Of a stretch of DNA of 64,000 nt, positions 50,028 to 58,327 are shown piece after piece. The DNA is taken from NCBI RefSeq assembly GCF_003231285.1, contig NZ_QKNS01000001.1:186001-250000 (forward strand), written 5' to 3'. Below the pieces are notes generated by a model that was not told the DNA's origin, searched no databases, and worked only from the letters and a program-made list of their open reading frames with translations. Source of the DNA: Hymenobacter sediminis. Its GTDB lineage: Bacteria; Bacteroidota; Bacteroidia; Cytophagales; Hymenobacteraceae. Both the position numbers and the translations under genes were made by a program. Position 1 is the first letter of the stretch. Each line of letters opens with the position of its first letter.

Positions 50028-52142
50028 ATGAAACACCGTTCTGCCTCACCGCGCGCCGGGGCCGCGGCCCTGCTGCTCACGCTGGCCGGCTGCGCTACCA
50101 GCCAACCCACAACCACCGCAACTACTGCTACCCCCGCCGCTGCCGCCAACCCGGCCGCCGTGGCTTCCACTACCGGCGGGCGCAGCATCAACCCCCAGGA
50201 CGTGGACCGCTCAGTGTCGCCCTGCGAGGACTTCTTTCAGTTTTCGGGCGGTAACTGGCTCAAGAATAACCCGGTGCCGGCCTACGCCTCCAGCTGGGGC
50301 CCGCGCAACCTGCTCGGCGACCGGACCCAGGCAACGCTGAAACAGATTCTGGAAGAAGCTGCCGCCAACACGTCGGCCGCCAAAGGCTCTAACGCCCAGA
50401 AAGTAGGCGACTTCTACGCTTCGGGCATGGACTCTGCCGCCATTGAGCAGGCGAGCCTGAAGTACCTGCAGCCCGAGCTGAAGCGCATAGCCGCCATCAA
50501 AGACCTAAAGACTTTGCAAACCGAGCTGGCCCGTCAGCAGACGTTGGGCACCGGCGCCTTCTTCCGGGCCGGCGTGGGTCCCGACCGCAAGCAAAGCACC
50601 GTGTACGCCGTGAACCTGAGCCAAGGCGGCCTAGGCATGCCCGACCGGGACTACTACCTCAAGGACGACGCCCGCTCGAAGGCTGTGCGCACCGCCTACA
50701 TCACCTACCTCACCAACACCTTTAAGTTGATGGGCGACAGTGAGGCCGCAGCTGCCCAAAAAGCCGCTACCGTGGTGCGTGTGGAAACCCGCCTGGCCAA
50801 AGCCAGCAAGGACCGGGTGTCCCTGCGCGACCCCAACTCGACGTATAACAAAATGACCCTGGCCGAGGCGGACAAACAATTTCCCAACATCGGCCTGCCT
50901 AGCATGCTGGCCCAGAACGGGCTCGGCTCGGCCAAGGAGGTCATCGTGGGTCAGCCGGATTTCTTCCGGGAAGTCAGCGCCGTGATGAAGCAGGAGCCCC
51001 TGGCCGACCTCAAAACTTACCTGACCTGGCAGCTCGTCAGCTCCCTACCCTCGGCTTTGCCCAAAGCCTACTCCGACGAGGCCTTCCGCTTCCAGCAGGT
51101 GCAGAGTGGGGCCAAGCAGCAACCCGTGCGCTGGAAACGCATGCAGTCGGCTACGGATGCTACCCTCGGGGAAGCGTTCGGGCAGCTGTACGTAGACAAG
51201 GCGTTTTCGCCGGAAGCCAAGCGCAAGGCCCTGGAAATGGTGGCCAACATCAAGGAAAGCATGGCCGAGCACATTCAGACCAATACCTGGATGAGCGACG
51301 CCACCAAGGCCGAAGCCCTCAAGAAGCTCAATGCCCTGCGGGTGAAAATCGGCTACCCCGATAAGTGGAAGGACTACTCGGAGTTGAGTATTTCGCGCGA
51401 GTCGTACCTGAAAAACGTGCTGGCTGCCCGCCAGTGGAACTACCGCCAGAACGTGAAGAAGTTCGGTGGGCCGATTGACCGCAACGAGTGGGGCATGACC
51501 CCGCCTACCATCAACGCCTACTACAACCCGCCCATGAACGAAATTGTGTTTCCGGCCGGGTACCTGCAACCACCTTTCTTCGACCCCGCGGCCGACGACG
51601 CGGTAAACTATGGGGCTATTGGCGGGGTGATGGGCCACGAAATGACCCACGGCTTCGACGACCAGGGCCGCCAGTACGACTCCGAAGGCAACCTGCGCGA
51701 CTGGTGGACCAAGGCCGATGGTGAAGAGTTTACCAAGCGCGCCGCCGTAGTAGGCCGCCAGTACGACGCCTTCTCGCCCTTGGACTCGGTGCACGTAAAT
51801 GGCAAGCTGACCATGGGCGAAAACCTGGCTGACTTTGCGGGCCTCACTATCGTGTACGGCGCCCTGCAGAAGCAGCTCGACAAAACCTACGGCAAAGGCA
51901 ACCGCCCCTTGATTGACGGGTTCACGCCCGAGCAGCGCTTTTTCCTGAGCTGGGCCCAGTTGCGCCGCCAGAACATCCGGCCGGCGGCTTTGCGCCAGCA
52001 AATCCTCACTGACCCTCACTCGCCCGGTCAGTACCGCACCATCGGCCCCCTGATGAACATGCCCGCCTTCTACCAGGCCTTCGGCTGTCAGCAGGGTCAG
52101 AAAATGGTGCGCCCCGACGCTGAGCGGGCCGTTATTTGGTAG
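50028..52142 (+). CDS. M13 family zinc metallopeptidase, copy 1
   Basis: This 704-residue lipoprotein has lipobox L-A-G-C (Cys22) and belongs to the M13 (neprilysin/PepO) family. The zinc-binding H-E-x-x-H is at residues 537-541 (G-H-E-M-T-H-G-F-D-D-Q-G-R). The third ligand Glu598 sits in E-N-L-A-D-F-A-G. N-A-Y-Y-N-P-P-M-N-E-I-V-F-P-A-G-Y-L-Q is the conserved substrate-cleft motif. It is an extracytoplasmic oligopeptidase. It lies immediately before a closely related copy. Confidence 0.95.
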   Translation: MKHRSASPRAGAAALLLTLAGCATSQPTTTATTATPAAAANPAAVASTTGGRSINPQDVDRSVSPCEDFFQFSGGNWLKNNPVPAYASSWGPRNLLGDRTQATLKQILEEAAANTSAAKGSNAQKVGDFYASGMDSAAIEQASLKYLQPELKRIAAIKDLKTLQTELARQQTLGTGAFFRAGVGPDRKQSTVYAVNLSQGGLGMPDRDYYLKDDARSKAVRTAYITYLTNTFKLMGDSEAAAAQKAATVVRVETRLAKASKDRVSLRDPNSTYNKMTLAEADKQFPNIGLPSMLAQNGLGSAKEVIVGQPDFFREVSAVMKQEPLADLKTYLTWQLVSSLPSALPKAYSDEAFRFQQVQSGAKQQPVRWKRMQSATDATLGEAFGQLYVDKAFSPEAKRKALEMVANIKESMAEHIQTNTWMSDATKAEALKKLNALRVKIGYPDKWKDYSELSISRESYLKNVLAARQWNYRQNVKKFGGPIDRNEWGMTPPTINAYYNPPMNEIVFPAGYLQPPFFDPAADDAVNYGAIGGVMGHEMTHGFDDQGRQYDSEGNLRDWWTKADGEEFTKRAAVVGRQYDAFSPLDSVHVNGKLTMGENLADFAGLTIVYGALQKQLDKTYGKGNRPLIDGFTPEQRFFLSWAQLRRQNIRPAALRQQILTDPHSPGQYRTIGPLMNMPAFYQAFGCQQGQKMVRPDAERAVIW

Positions 52143-52157
52143 TTTAACGGAAACTAG

Positions 52158-52203
52158 AAGCTAGTTACCCCTCCTCAGTTGAAGAGGGGTAACTAGCTTT
52201 TAA
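52158..52203 (+). terminator. Terminator between the two M13 genes
   Basis: The stem AAGCTAGTTACCCCTC (52158-52173) pairs perfectly with its complement (52184-52199), then T4. It separates the two copies into independent transcripts. Confidence 0.9.
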
Positions 52204-52246
52204 GTTTCTTAACTTAGAACTCGACATTCCCCACATATCCTTCTCC

Positions 52247-54385
52247 ATGACCTCCAAAAGCTACCTGTTGCTTACGCTGGGTACTGCCGCCGGCCTGGCC
52301 CTTACGGGCTGCGCCAGCAGCTCTCCCGCTGCCTCGGCTTCTACTACTGACACCACAACCACGGCTACGGCCTCTACCATCGCTACCGCCACGGAAGCAC
52401 CGAAGGGTCCGGTAATGCCCGGCGTTGGCCTCGACCTCTCGGCCCGCGATCTGTCGGTTTCGCCCTGCGACAACTTCTTCCAGTATGCCAGCGGCACTTG
52501 GCTTAAGAACACGCCTATTCCGGCCGCCGAATCGTCGTGGGGCTCTTGGAACACGCTGATTGACCAGAACAACGCCGTGCTGCGCAACATTCTGGAAACA
52601 GCCGCTGCCAACAAATCGGCCGCGAAGGGCACGAACGCCCAGAAAGTAGGCGACTTCTACGCCTCGGCCATGGATACCGTGGCCATTGAAAAAGCTGGCC
52701 TGAAGTATCTGCAGCCCGAGCTGGCACGCATCAACAGTGTGAAAGACCTGAAAGGCCTGCAAACCCAACTGGTGCGCCAGCAGATGCTGCAAACCCGCTC
52801 GGTGTTCGGCTTCGGCGTGCGCCAGGACTCCAAGAAAAGCACCGAGTATGCCCTCTACCTCGGCCAGGGTGGCCTCACCCTGCCTGACCGGGACTACTAC
52901 CTCAAGGAAGACGCCCGTTCCAAAACCATCCGCTCGGCCTACACTACCTACCTGACCAACATGTTCAAGATGTTGGGCGATAATGAGGCCACGGCTTCTA
53001 AGAACGCGGCCACCGTGCTGCGCCTGGAAACCCGCTTGGCTAAAGCCAGCAAAGACCGGGTAGCCCTGCGCGACCGGTACGCTAACTACAATAAAATGAC
53101 GGTAGCTGAAGCCAACAAACAGTTCCCAAACTTGGGGCTGTCGGCTATGCTGCCCCAGGTAGGCCTCGGCTCGGCCAAGGAGATTATTGTGGGTCAGCCC
53201 GAGTTCATGAAGGAAGCCAGCACGGCTCTGCAACAAGAGCCCATAGCCGACTGGAAAACCTACATGCGTGCCCACCTGGTGAATTCCGTCGCCTCGGCGC
53301 TGCCGAAGGCGTACGTGGATGAGTCGTTCCGTTTCCAGCAGGTAATGAGCGGTGCCAAGCAACAGCAGCCCCGTTGGAAGCGCATGCTGCGCTCTACCGA
53401 TGCTACCCTGGGCGAAGCGTTCGGCCAGATCTACGTGGAGAAGGCTTTCACGCCTGAAACCAAGCAGAAAGCCCTGGAGATGGTAGCCAACATCAAAGAA
53501 GCCATGGGGGAGCACATCCAAGCGCTGGAATGGATGAGCCCGGCCACCAAAACGGAGGCCATGAAGAAGCTGAACTCCTTTACGGTGAAGATTGGCTACC
53601 CCGATAAGTGGAAGGACTACTCGGAGCTGAGCATCTCGCGCGAGTCGTACCTGAAAAACGTACTGGCCGCCCGCCAGTGGGAGTATAAGGATAACCTGAG
53701 CAAGTACGGCAAGCCCATCGACCGCGGCGAGTGGGGCATGACCCCGCCCACGGTGAATGCCTACTACAACTCATCGATGAACGAAATTGTATTCCCGGCC
53801 GGCATCATGCAGCCTCCGTTCTTCGACCCCAAAGCCGATGATGCTGTGAATTACGGCGGCATGGGCGCCGTTATTGGCCACGAAATCACCCACGGTTTCG
53901 ATGACCAGGGCCGGCAGTCGGACGCAGAGGGTAACCTGCGCGACTGGTGGACCAAAGAGGACGCCGCCGAATTCACGAAGCGTGCGGGCCTAGTAGGCGC
54001 TCAGTATTCAGCTTTCCAGCCCTTGGACTCGGTATTCGTGAACGGTAAGCTGACTATGGGCGAAAACCTGGCCGATTTTGGCGGCACCGCGCTGGCTTAC
54101 TCGGCCCTGCAGAAGCAGATCAAGAAGCAATACCCCAACGGCAACGTACCCCAGTTCGACGGCCTGACACCCGAGCAGCGCTTCTTCCTGGCTTGGGCCC
54201 AGATCTGGCGTACCAGCGCCCGGCCAGAGTACATCCGTCAGCAAGTCCTGACGGACCCGCACTCCCCGGCTCAGTATCGTACCAACGGCCCGCTCATGAA
54301 CATGCCCGAGTTCTACGAGGCCTTCGGCTGCAAACAGGACGCCAAGATGGTTCGCGCCGAGAACGTACGCGCCCGCATCTGGTAG
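52247..54385 (+). CDS. M13 family zinc metallopeptidase, copy 2
   Basis: This 712-residue lipoprotein has lipobox L-T-G-C (Cys22), and the same M13 motifs as copy 1. H-E-x-x-H lies at residues 545-549 (G-H-E-I-T-H-G-F-D-D-Q-G-R). E-N-L-A-D-F-G-G and the N-A-Y-Y-N-S-S-M-N-E-I-V-F-P-A-G cleft motif are present. Long identical stretches with copy 1 (for example around W-K-D-Y-S-E-L-S-I-S-R-E-S-Y-L-K-N-V-L-A-A-R-Q-W) show a tandem duplication. The N-terminal linkers and some loops have diverged, which may reflect different substrates. Confidence 0.95.
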   Translation: MTSKSYLLLTLGTAAGLALTGCASSSPAASASTTDTTTTATASTIATATEAPKGPVMPGVGLDLSARDLSVSPCDNFFQYASGTWLKNTPIPAAESSWGSWNTLIDQNNAVLRNILETAAANKSAAKGTNAQKVGDFYASAMDTVAIEKAGLKYLQPELARINSVKDLKGLQTQLVRQQMLQTRSVFGFGVRQDSKKSTEYALYLGQGGLTLPDRDYYLKEDARSKTIRSAYTTYLTNMFKMLGDNEATASKNAATVLRLETRLAKASKDRVALRDRYANYNKMTVAEANKQFPNLGLSAMLPQVGLGSAKEIIVGQPEFMKEASTALQQEPIADWKTYMRAHLVNSVASALPKAYVDESFRFQQVMSGAKQQQPRWKRMLRSTDATLGEAFGQIYVEKAFTPETKQKALEMVANIKEAMGEHIQALEWMSPATKTEAMKKLNSFTVKIGYPDKWKDYSELSISRESYLKNVLAARQWEYKDNLSKYGKPIDRGEWGMTPPTVNAYYNSSMNEIVFPAGIMQPPFFDPKADDAVNYGGMGAVIGHEITHGFDDQGRQSDAEGNLRDWWTKEDAAEFTKRAGLVGAQYSAFQPLDSVFVNGKLTMGENLADFGGTALAYSALQKQIKKQYPNGNVPQFDGLTPEQRFFLAWAQIWRTSARPEYIRQQVLTDPHSPAQYRTNGPLMNMPEFYEAFGCKQDAKMVRAENVRARIW

Positions 54386-54407
54386 TATTGGTCTAAGCTA
54401 TTGATAG

Positions 54408-54441
54408 AAAAGCCCGCCTGCGCTCAGCAAGCGGGCTTTTT
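54408..54441 (+). terminator. Terminator after the second M13 gene
   Basis: The stem AAAAGCCCGC (54408-54417) pairs with GCGGGCTTTT (54431-54440), with T5. Confidence 0.92.
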
Positions 54442-54482
54442 GTGTACTGTGAAAAAATATTCGATAGCTCTCTGTGTCTAAT

Positions 54483-54507
54483 TACGAAATATTCGTAGTA
54501 TTACGAA
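54483..54507. promoter_or_regulatory. BlaI-type operator
   Basis: The perfect palindrome TACGAAATATTCGTA (54483-54497) is followed by the half-site TTACGAA (54501-54507), 19 bases before the BlaI start codon. A weaker half-site (TATTCGATA) is at 54458-54466. This arrangement fits dimeric BlaI binding and autoregulation. Confidence 0.75.
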
Positions 54508-54525
54508 AAGATAGTAATAGTTAAT

Positions 54526-54891
54526 ATGGAACGACTTACCCAACCCGAAGAAGAAGCAATGCGTGGCTTCTGGCAACTGAATGGTGGCTTTATCAAAGAC
54601 GTGCTGGAGTTGCTGCCTGAGCCCCGGCCGCCCTACACCACTCTGGCTTCCACGGTGCGCAATCTGGAGCGCAAGGGCTACCTGCGCGGCGAAAAGCTGG
54701 GCAACACCTACCGCTTCACCCCCCTGATTCCGGCCGAGGACTACCGCAAGCGCTTCCTGGGCACTTTCGTGGGCGACTACTTCCGCAACTCCTATAAAGA
54801 ACTGGTTTCCTTTTTTGCCAAAGAGCAGAAAATCAGTGCCGAGGAGTTGAAGGAAATTGTGCGCATGATTGAAAAAGGCGAGGACAAATGA
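54526..54891 (+). CDS. blaI: BlaI/MecI/CopY family transcriptional repressor
   Basis: This 121-residue winged-helix repressor has L-T-Q-P-E-E-E-A-M-R-G-F-W-Q-L, and the recognition-helix stretch Y-T-T-L-A-S-T-V-R-N-L-E-R-K-G-Y-L. The C-terminal half is helical and charged, as for the dimerisation domain. Family members repress their own operon until cleaved by a BlaR1-type protease. Its stop overlaps the start of the M56 protease gene by four bases (ATGA). A palindrome stands 19 bases upstream. Confidence 0.93.
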   Translation: MERLTQPEEEAMRGFWQLNGGFIKDVLELLPEPRPPYTTLASTVRNLERKGYLRGEKLGNTYRFTPLIPAEDYRKRFLGTFVGDYFRNSYKELVSFFAKEQKISAEELKEIVRMIEKGEDK

Positions 54892-56474
54892 ACACGCCCG
54901 AGCTGCTACCCTACCTGCTGAAGGTGAACGGAGCGCTACTGCTGTTCTGCGCGGGGTACTACCTGTTGCTGCGTCGCCTGACCTTCTTCCGCCTAAACCG
55001 GGCCTTCCTGCTGGTTGTCTTGCTGTTCGCGCCGCTCTATCCGCTGGTTGATTTCAGCCAGTGGTTTGTCCAAAGCCAACCACTGCCTACTCAGCTACTG
55101 GAGTTGGCGCCTAATTGGCAGGCACTGCCAGTTGGTGCTGCCGCTGCGCCTGCCGCTACCAACTGGCTGGTGTTGGCTTATTGGGCGGGGGTAGGAGTGC
55201 TGGCGGTACGTTTTCTGCTACAGTTGCTTTCCCTCTACCGCCTGCACCGCCGCTCCAGGCCCACGGAGTTTAATGGGGTAGGCTTCCGGGCGGTGCCGGA
55301 GCCGGTTGCGCCATTTGCCTTCTGGCAGACGGTGTATCTGAACCCCGACCAACATGCTCCCGAAGAGCTGCCGGCTATTCTTTGCCACGAGCAGGTGCAT
55401 GTGCGCGAATGGCACACGCTGGATGTGCTGCTGGCCCAACTGAGCCTGTTGTTCTACTGGTTTAACCCCGGCGTGTGGCTGCTGCGGCAGGCCCTGCACG
55501 AAAACCTGGAGTTCAACACCGATTACCGGGTGCTACAATCCGGCCTGCTTCAGCCCAAAGCCTACCAATACCGCCTGCTGCAACAAAGCGTGCAAAGCCA
55601 GGCCGATTCGAATTCACTGGTTAGTCATTTCAATTTCCACCTTTTGAAAACGCGTATTGCCATGATGAACAAGCCCCGCACCGCCCCCGCACAGGCCGCC
55701 CGCTACCTCCTGCTGCTACCCCTGGCTTTAGGCCTTTTGAGTTTCTCTACTCCTGGCGCTACATCAGCCAGGGTGGCACCTGCTCATTCCATCAACAACT
55801 CAGGTGCTGACGTTGAGAAGGATGCCCCTATCAGTGCACTTCCCCCGGCTGCACTAGCCCATATCGTGAAGGAGTATCCTAATTACCGCCTCATTGGCGT
55901 AACGGAAGTACGAGCAGCCGATGGCAGCAACCTGCGCTATCGGGCAGAAATAGCCTATGGCCGCCGCCCCGTCAAGGTGCTGTTCGACGCACAGGGAAAG
56001 GCAATAACAACTGCAGCGGAGCTCCTGTACTTTTTAGATGGGAAGCCAGTAACCAAAGCTGATGTAGAGGCTCTCAATCCAGCTTCTATCGAAAGTGTGA
56101 ATGTGTTAAAAGACAAAGGAGCCCTTAAATCCTTTGGCGAAAAGGCTGAGAATGGGGTTATGCTGATCTTCACAATGAAAAACAAAGGCTCGGCAGAGGT
56201 TCAGGCGTTCCTTAAGGAGCACAACATCACGTTTACACCACCAACACCGGAAGTTCAACAAGTGGTAGCTGCGGTAACCACAGGTAAAGGGCTTACTGAA
56301 AATGAATTGCAAGGGCGGCTTCTAGTAATCAATGGCAAAGAGGGGACAGTGGCGCAAACAGTTATAGCGGAGGGTAAACTGGAGAGCGTGTATGTCATGG
56401 ATGCCGAAAAGGCCGCTGCCAAATATGGCGAGAAGGGCAAAAAGGGCGCTGTGGTTATCACTACCAAGCAGTAG
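54888..56474 (+). CDS. blaR1: BlaR1-like M56 membrane protease with PepSY-like and plug-like periplasmic domains
   Basis: This 528-residue protein overlaps blaI by four bases. Three or more N-terminal membrane helices (about residues 10-30, 38-52 and 92-118) precede the M56 zinc motif H-E-Q-V-H at residues 167-171. A fourth helix at about 265-285 follows, then a periplasmic C-terminus. It contains a PepSY-like stretch (E-Y-P-N-Y-R-L-I-G-V) and two plug-like repeats: I-E-S-V-N-V-L-K-D-K-G-A ... G-V-M-L-I-F-T and L-E-S-V-Y-V-M-D-A-E-K-A ... G-A-V-V-I-T-T-K. Those resemble the SusC/TonB-receptor plug motif. The sensor domain is not a penicillin-binding domain. Ligand unknown. Confidence 0.88.
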   Translation: MNTPELLPYLLKVNGALLLFCAGYYLLLRRLTFFRLNRAFLLVVLLFAPLYPLVDFSQWFVQSQPLPTQLLELAPNWQALPVGAAAAPAATNWLVLAYWAGVGVLAVRFLLQLLSLYRLHRRSRPTEFNGVGFRAVPEPVAPFAFWQTVYLNPDQHAPEELPAILCHEQVHVREWHTLDVLLAQLSLLFYWFNPGVWLLRQALHENLEFNTDYRVLQSGLLQPKAYQYRLLQQSVQSQADSNSLVSHFNFHLLKTRIAMMNKPRTAPAQAARYLLLLPLALGLLSFSTPGATSARVAPAHSINNSGADVEKDAPISALPPAALAHIVKEYPNYRLIGVTEVRAADGSNLRYRAEIAYGRRPVKVLFDAQGKAITTAAELLYFLDGKPVTKADVEALNPASIESVNVLKDKGALKSFGEKAENGVMLIFTMKNKGSAEVQAFLKEHNITFTPPTPEVQQVVAAVTTGKGLTENELQGRLLVINGKEGTVAQTVIAEGKLESVYVMDAEKAAAKYGEKGKKGAVVITTKQ

Positions 56475-56511
56475 CCCAGCGGTTAAGTTAACGGCGTATT
56501 ATTATTTGCTG

Positions 56512-56544
56512 AAAAGCCCGGTTTCTGACGGAAATCGGGCTTTC
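56512..56544 (+). terminator. Terminator after blaR1
   Basis: The stem AAAGCCCG (56513-56520) pairs with CGGGCTTT (56536-56543), and the inner TTTC/GAAA can pair too. A short T-run closes it. Confidence 0.85.
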
Positions 56545-56585
56545 TGTTGAGCTTGCGGCACAAACTTTGCACTCGGCAGTATCCT

Positions 56586-56960
56586 ATGCCGATCTTATCC
56601 TCCTTCCGCCAAACTGCCTTCGGAACCAGCCTACTTTTGCTGCTAGGACTTACTACCCCCGCTGCCCAGGCCGAGCAAGAGCCGGCAGCCCCGGCTCGCC
56701 AGACGGACGGCCCCAGCCTGTATTTCTTGGATGGTGTAGCTTCTGATCAGAAAACCATTAATGCGCTGAACCGCCGGACCATAGCCTCCGTGAACGTCGT
56801 GAAAGGCGAGGCTGCGACCCGCATATTCGGTGCCGAAGCCGCTGAAGGTGTAATGATTGTTGTGACGAAGCGGAACGTAGGTTCGGCCGCGGTGGCGGAG
56901 TTCAACCGCCGCTACGACATCCGGCCGGTGGAGGCACCTGCTGCGCCCGCAAAATCGTAG
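56586..56960 (+). CDS. Small secreted protein with one plug-like domain
   Basis: This 124-residue protein starts at ATG 56586 with a signal peptide (ends A-A-Q-A). The domain reads L-Y-F-L-D-G-V-A, then I-A-S-V-N-V-V-K-G-E-A-A-T-R-I-F-G-A-E-A-A-E-G-V-M-I-V-V-T, closely resembling the plug-like repeats of the BlaR1-like protein just upstream. It probably arose by duplication from that module. A terminator separates it from blaR1, so it may have its own promoter. Periplasmic, function unknown. Confidence 0.75.
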   Translation: MPILSSFRQTAFGTSLLLLLGLTTPAAQAEQEPAAPARQTDGPSLYFLDGVASDQKTINALNRRTIASVNVVKGEAATRIFGAEAAEGVMIVVTKRNVGSAAVAEFNRRYDIRPVEAPAAPAKS

Positions 56961-57093
56961 GTTACTACCTCCGGCTGAGCGCCAAACCTAGTCAGAACGT
57001 GCTGATGCGGTTTACGGGGCAACTCAACATGCGGTGCCTGGGCTCCGTATCGGGACAACGTTCTTCGTTGGTTTGCCTTTCCGCCCTGACTGC

Positions 57094-57507
57094 ATGACTT
57101 CCACCACGCTTGCCGATTTCCTGCACCTGACTCACCGCCCTGATCTAGGTATTGTCACCGCCCGTTGGACTCGCCCGGCGGCCTCGCACGAACTGCGCGC
57201 TGGTTACCAGGAGCTGCTGCGCTATGCTGCCGACTGCGACACTTGCCGCCGGTGGCTGATTGACTCGCGCCGACGACTAGAGGTAGATGCCCGCGACGTG
57301 CACTGGCTGACCACCATTTTCTACCCTCTGCTAGGCCAGCACCTCGGCCAGCATGTGTACCTGGCATTTCTGGTAGCCCCGTATCAGCTGGACGACGTGC
57401 ATGACGACACCCTTCCTTCCTTACCCTATACCCACGGCAATTACTGCTCCCTGAACCAGTTTACTGATGAAGGCGAGGCCGTGCGGTGGCTCTGCTCTCA
57501 GAACTAA
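57094..57507 (+). CDS. STAS/SpoIIAA-like protein, family copy B
   Basis: This 137-residue protein starts at ATG 57094. It aligns well with copy A at 44.7 kb: C-R-R-W-L-I-D-S-R-R-R-L-E-V-D against R-Q-W-L-L-D-A-R-R-R-F-N-T-D, then W-L-T-T-I-F-Y-P-L-L, and Y-L-A-F-L-V-A-P. The surroundings are unrelated. The function is unknown, with the same tentative STAS-type fold. Confidence 0.65.
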   Translation: MTSTTLADFLHLTHRPDLGIVTARWTRPAASHELRAGYQELLRYAADCDTCRRWLIDSRRRLEVDARDVHWLTTIFYPLLGQHLGQHVYLAFLVAPYQLDDVHDDTLPSLPYTHGNYCSLNQFTDEGEAVRWLCSQN

Positions 57508-57542
57508 CCTATTAATCAACAAGGCATTCTTCCGCCTTTTGC

Positions 57543-57587
57543 AAGCCTGGCTCTGCTGCCCTTTGTGGTAGTGGAGCCAGGCTTTTT
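57543..57587 (+). terminator. Terminator after STAS-like copy B
   Basis: Perfect arms AAGCCTGGCTC (57543-57553) and GAGCCAGGCTT (57574-57584) are followed by T6. Confidence 0.9.
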
Positions 57588-57919
57588 TGGCTTTAGAAGA
57601 CGTAGGCCATTGCCAGTAGATGGTTATGGGTCACAGTTATTGAATTAAGACTAACCAAAACCACTTCCTAGTCTCAAAATCAGATAACCCAGCGCCATGG
57701 GCTCGCTTCAAATCGGATGTAGAAAATAGGTTGATACATTGATTGAATTAGAATAATTAAATAAAATAATGCTAATATTCGAATCCGGACAGAATGTTAT
57801 TCGCTGGTACTTTTTGAAGATAAAATCTTTATATCAAGTATTTAGCAGAAGTAAACAAAGATTGACTTACTTTGGATTGGACTTGTAAGCAGTGGCCTTC
57901 TCACCTCTTATTCTTTCTT
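57588..57919. other. AT-rich intergenic region before the basic secreted protein
   Basis: About 330 bases, clearly AT-rich in its second half. I see no gene. The motif TTACTTTG (57868-57875) resembles a -7 box but lacks the A at position two of the consensus. Confidence 0.4.
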
Positions 57920-58228
57920 ATGTTCAAAACTATACTCCTGCTGATTTTAGCGTTTCTTCTGTTTCTGGAGCCAGAGGCAGTGCGAGCCGAAATGGGAACG
58001 AATGCAGCGGTCAACACGGAAATGGCCGCAAGCAATCCAGTGTTTAAGCGGAGCTACAAGCGCGGCCGACCCAACTACAAGAAGTACCGGGGCAACAGTC
58101 GCCACAAGATGAAAAAGCTGGGGCCGTTTCGTCGGTGGAAGCTGCGCCGGAAGGCTCAGCGCAAACGCAGACAGCTGAATCCTAGCGTGAAAGTAGGGGC
58201 ACCCACACGGAGTATGCCCAAGAAATAA
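57920..58228 (+). CDS. Small, highly basic secreted protein
   Basis: This 102-residue protein starts at ATG 57920. A signal peptide (residues about 1-23, L-L-L-I-L-A-F-L-L-F-L) is followed by a Lys/Arg/Tyr-rich mature part: S-Y-K-R-G-R-P-N-Y-K-K-Y-R-G-N-S-R-H-K, and W-K-L-R-R-K-A-Q-R-K-R-R. The net charge is strongly positive. No domain is recognised. An antimicrobial, DNA- or matrix-binding function is possible but speculative. Confidence 0.65.
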   Translation: MFKTILLLILAFLLFLEPEAVRAEMGTNAAVNTEMAASNPVFKRSYKRGRPNYKKYRGNSRHKMKKLGPFRRWKLRRKAQRKRRQLNPSVKVGAPTRSMPKK

Positions 58229-58246
58229 GTAGCACTCCTCTCAGCG

Positions 58247-58284
58247 AAAAAGCCGGTTTCCGTAGATGCGGAAACCGGCTTTTT
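58247..58284. terminator. Terminator between convergent genes
   Basis: Perfect arms (58247-58262 and 58269-58284), core AAGCCGGTTTCCG, with A5 and T5 on the two sides and a 6-base loop. Confidence 0.92.
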
Positions 58285-58327
58285 AATTTCCTACCCCTAC
58301 TAGAGGTGGCAACCCATAGGGCAGCGG

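Noticed and set aside
51045-52019. 324-codon open frame opposite the first M13 gene
   Set aside because: It is an antisense shadow with the same compositional pattern, and no recognisable motif.
52214-53521. Long (435-codon) open frame on the strand opposite the second M13 gene
   Set aside because: It has no domain character, is rich in His/Arg/Gly from antisense reading of GC-rich codons, and lies entirely inside a gene with clear M13 motifs.
54526-56474. A beta-lactam resistance operon
   Set aside because: The BlaI/BlaR1 pair is present, but no beta-lactamase gene is nearby and the sensor has no penicillin-binding domain, so the signal is unknown.
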